9,847 bases of DNA from Bacillota bacterium. Lineage in GTDB: Bacteria > Bacillota_I > Bacilli_A > RFN20 > CAG-288. Shown here in pieces: positions 9,743-9,847 of this stretch (position 1 is the stretch's first letter; the number at the start of each line of letters is the position of its first letter). Under the pieces are notes generated by a model. The model was not told the origin of the DNA. It searched no databases and saw only the letters and a list, made by a program, of their open reading frames with translations. The position numbers and the translations under genes were made by a program. The stretch lies in the NCBI GenBank assembly GCA_003497225.1, contig DNJQ01000016.1:1-9847 (forward strand), read 5' to 3'.

Positions 9743-9767
9743 TGACAAAATTTGTCAGTGTTTGACA
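9743..9767. promoter_or_regulatory. Palindrome with three TGACA half-sites at 10-bp spacing
   Basis: TGACAAA (9743-9749), one base, then TTTGTCA (9751-9757) form a perfect 7-bp inverted repeat. A third copy, TGACA (9763-9767), follows. The three TGACA/TGTCA cores begin at 9743, 9753 and 9763, so they lie on the same face of the helix. This looks like an operator for a dimeric regulator, with an added half-site next to the tandem repeat. It is about 160 bases upstream of rlmB. The binding protein is unknown. Confidence 0.35.
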
Positions 9768-9847
9768 AAAGTCCCTTGAAAAAGTTTGTAAATTATATAA
9801 AAAGTCCCTTGAAAAAGTTTTTAGTTAATATAAAAAGTCCCTTGAAA
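9767..9847. repeat. 33-bp-period direct repeat array, continuing off the window
   Basis: A core beginning aaaa and then gtcccttgaaaaagttt (21 bases) occurs identically at 9767-9787 and 9800-9820, and again at 9833-9847 where the window ends. The cores are separated by 12-base AT-rich gaps (9788-9799 and 9821-9832) that differ at 4 positions. The period is exactly 33 bases. The 12-base gap is too short for CRISPR spacers. The plus-strand frame through the array is open and repeats KSPLKKF with four varying residues, but no start codon with a ribosome binding site precedes it. The array could be a protein-binding or iteron-like array, a satellite, or the edge of a repeat-coding gene. Confidence 0.8.

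Noticed and set aside
9767..9847. CRISPR array
   Set aside because: Cores are only 21 bp with 12-bp AT-rich gaps that resemble each other. Real spacers are about 25-40 bp and unrelated. No cas genes are in the window.

Overview
The window looks like chromosomal DNA from a low-GC, Gram-positive-type bacterium (Bacillota or the Mollicutes/Acholeplasma side of it). The evidence is AT-rich sequence, strong AGGAGG-type ribosome binding sites, the classical atpIBEFHAGDC gene order, and a SigH-like sigma gene next to rlmB as in Bacilli. The standard genetic code is used: several genes end in TGA and tryptophans are TGG, which argues against Mycoplasma or Spiroplasma. I cannot name the genus.

All confidently called genes lie on the minus strand, so transcription runs from right to left. 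From the right edge there is: a 33-bp-period tandem repeat that runs off the window (from about 9767); a palindromic TGACA cluster (9743-9767); a promoter and the gene for an RlmB/TrmH-family SPOUT rRNA methyltransferase (9579-8839); a sigma-70-like factor with regions 2 and 4 (8804-8112); and a 52-bp gap with a putative promoter. Then follow an MscS-family mechanosensitive channel (8059-7052), a divergent AtpI (7055-6642), and the full F1Fo-ATP synthase: a, c, b, delta, alpha, gamma, beta and epsilon (6649-343).

The block from mscS to atpC is very tight. Neighbours overlap by 1-11 bases or are separated by 1-25 bases, often through ATGA start/stop overlaps. It is very likely one transcription and translation unit, with the channel gene as its first member. 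The c subunit carries carboxylates at both candidate ion-site positions (Glu29 and Glu62) plus Thr63, Ser64 and Tyr67. This resembles the two-carboxylate Na+ rotor rings and suggests, without proving, a sodium-coupled enzyme.

The left 340 bases hold a plus-strand reading frame that is open from the window edge and runs convergently 148 bases into atpC. It is not recognisable and may be the 3' end of an unknown gene. No terminator is visible after atpC. No tRNA, rRNA, insertion sequence or CRISPR array was found.
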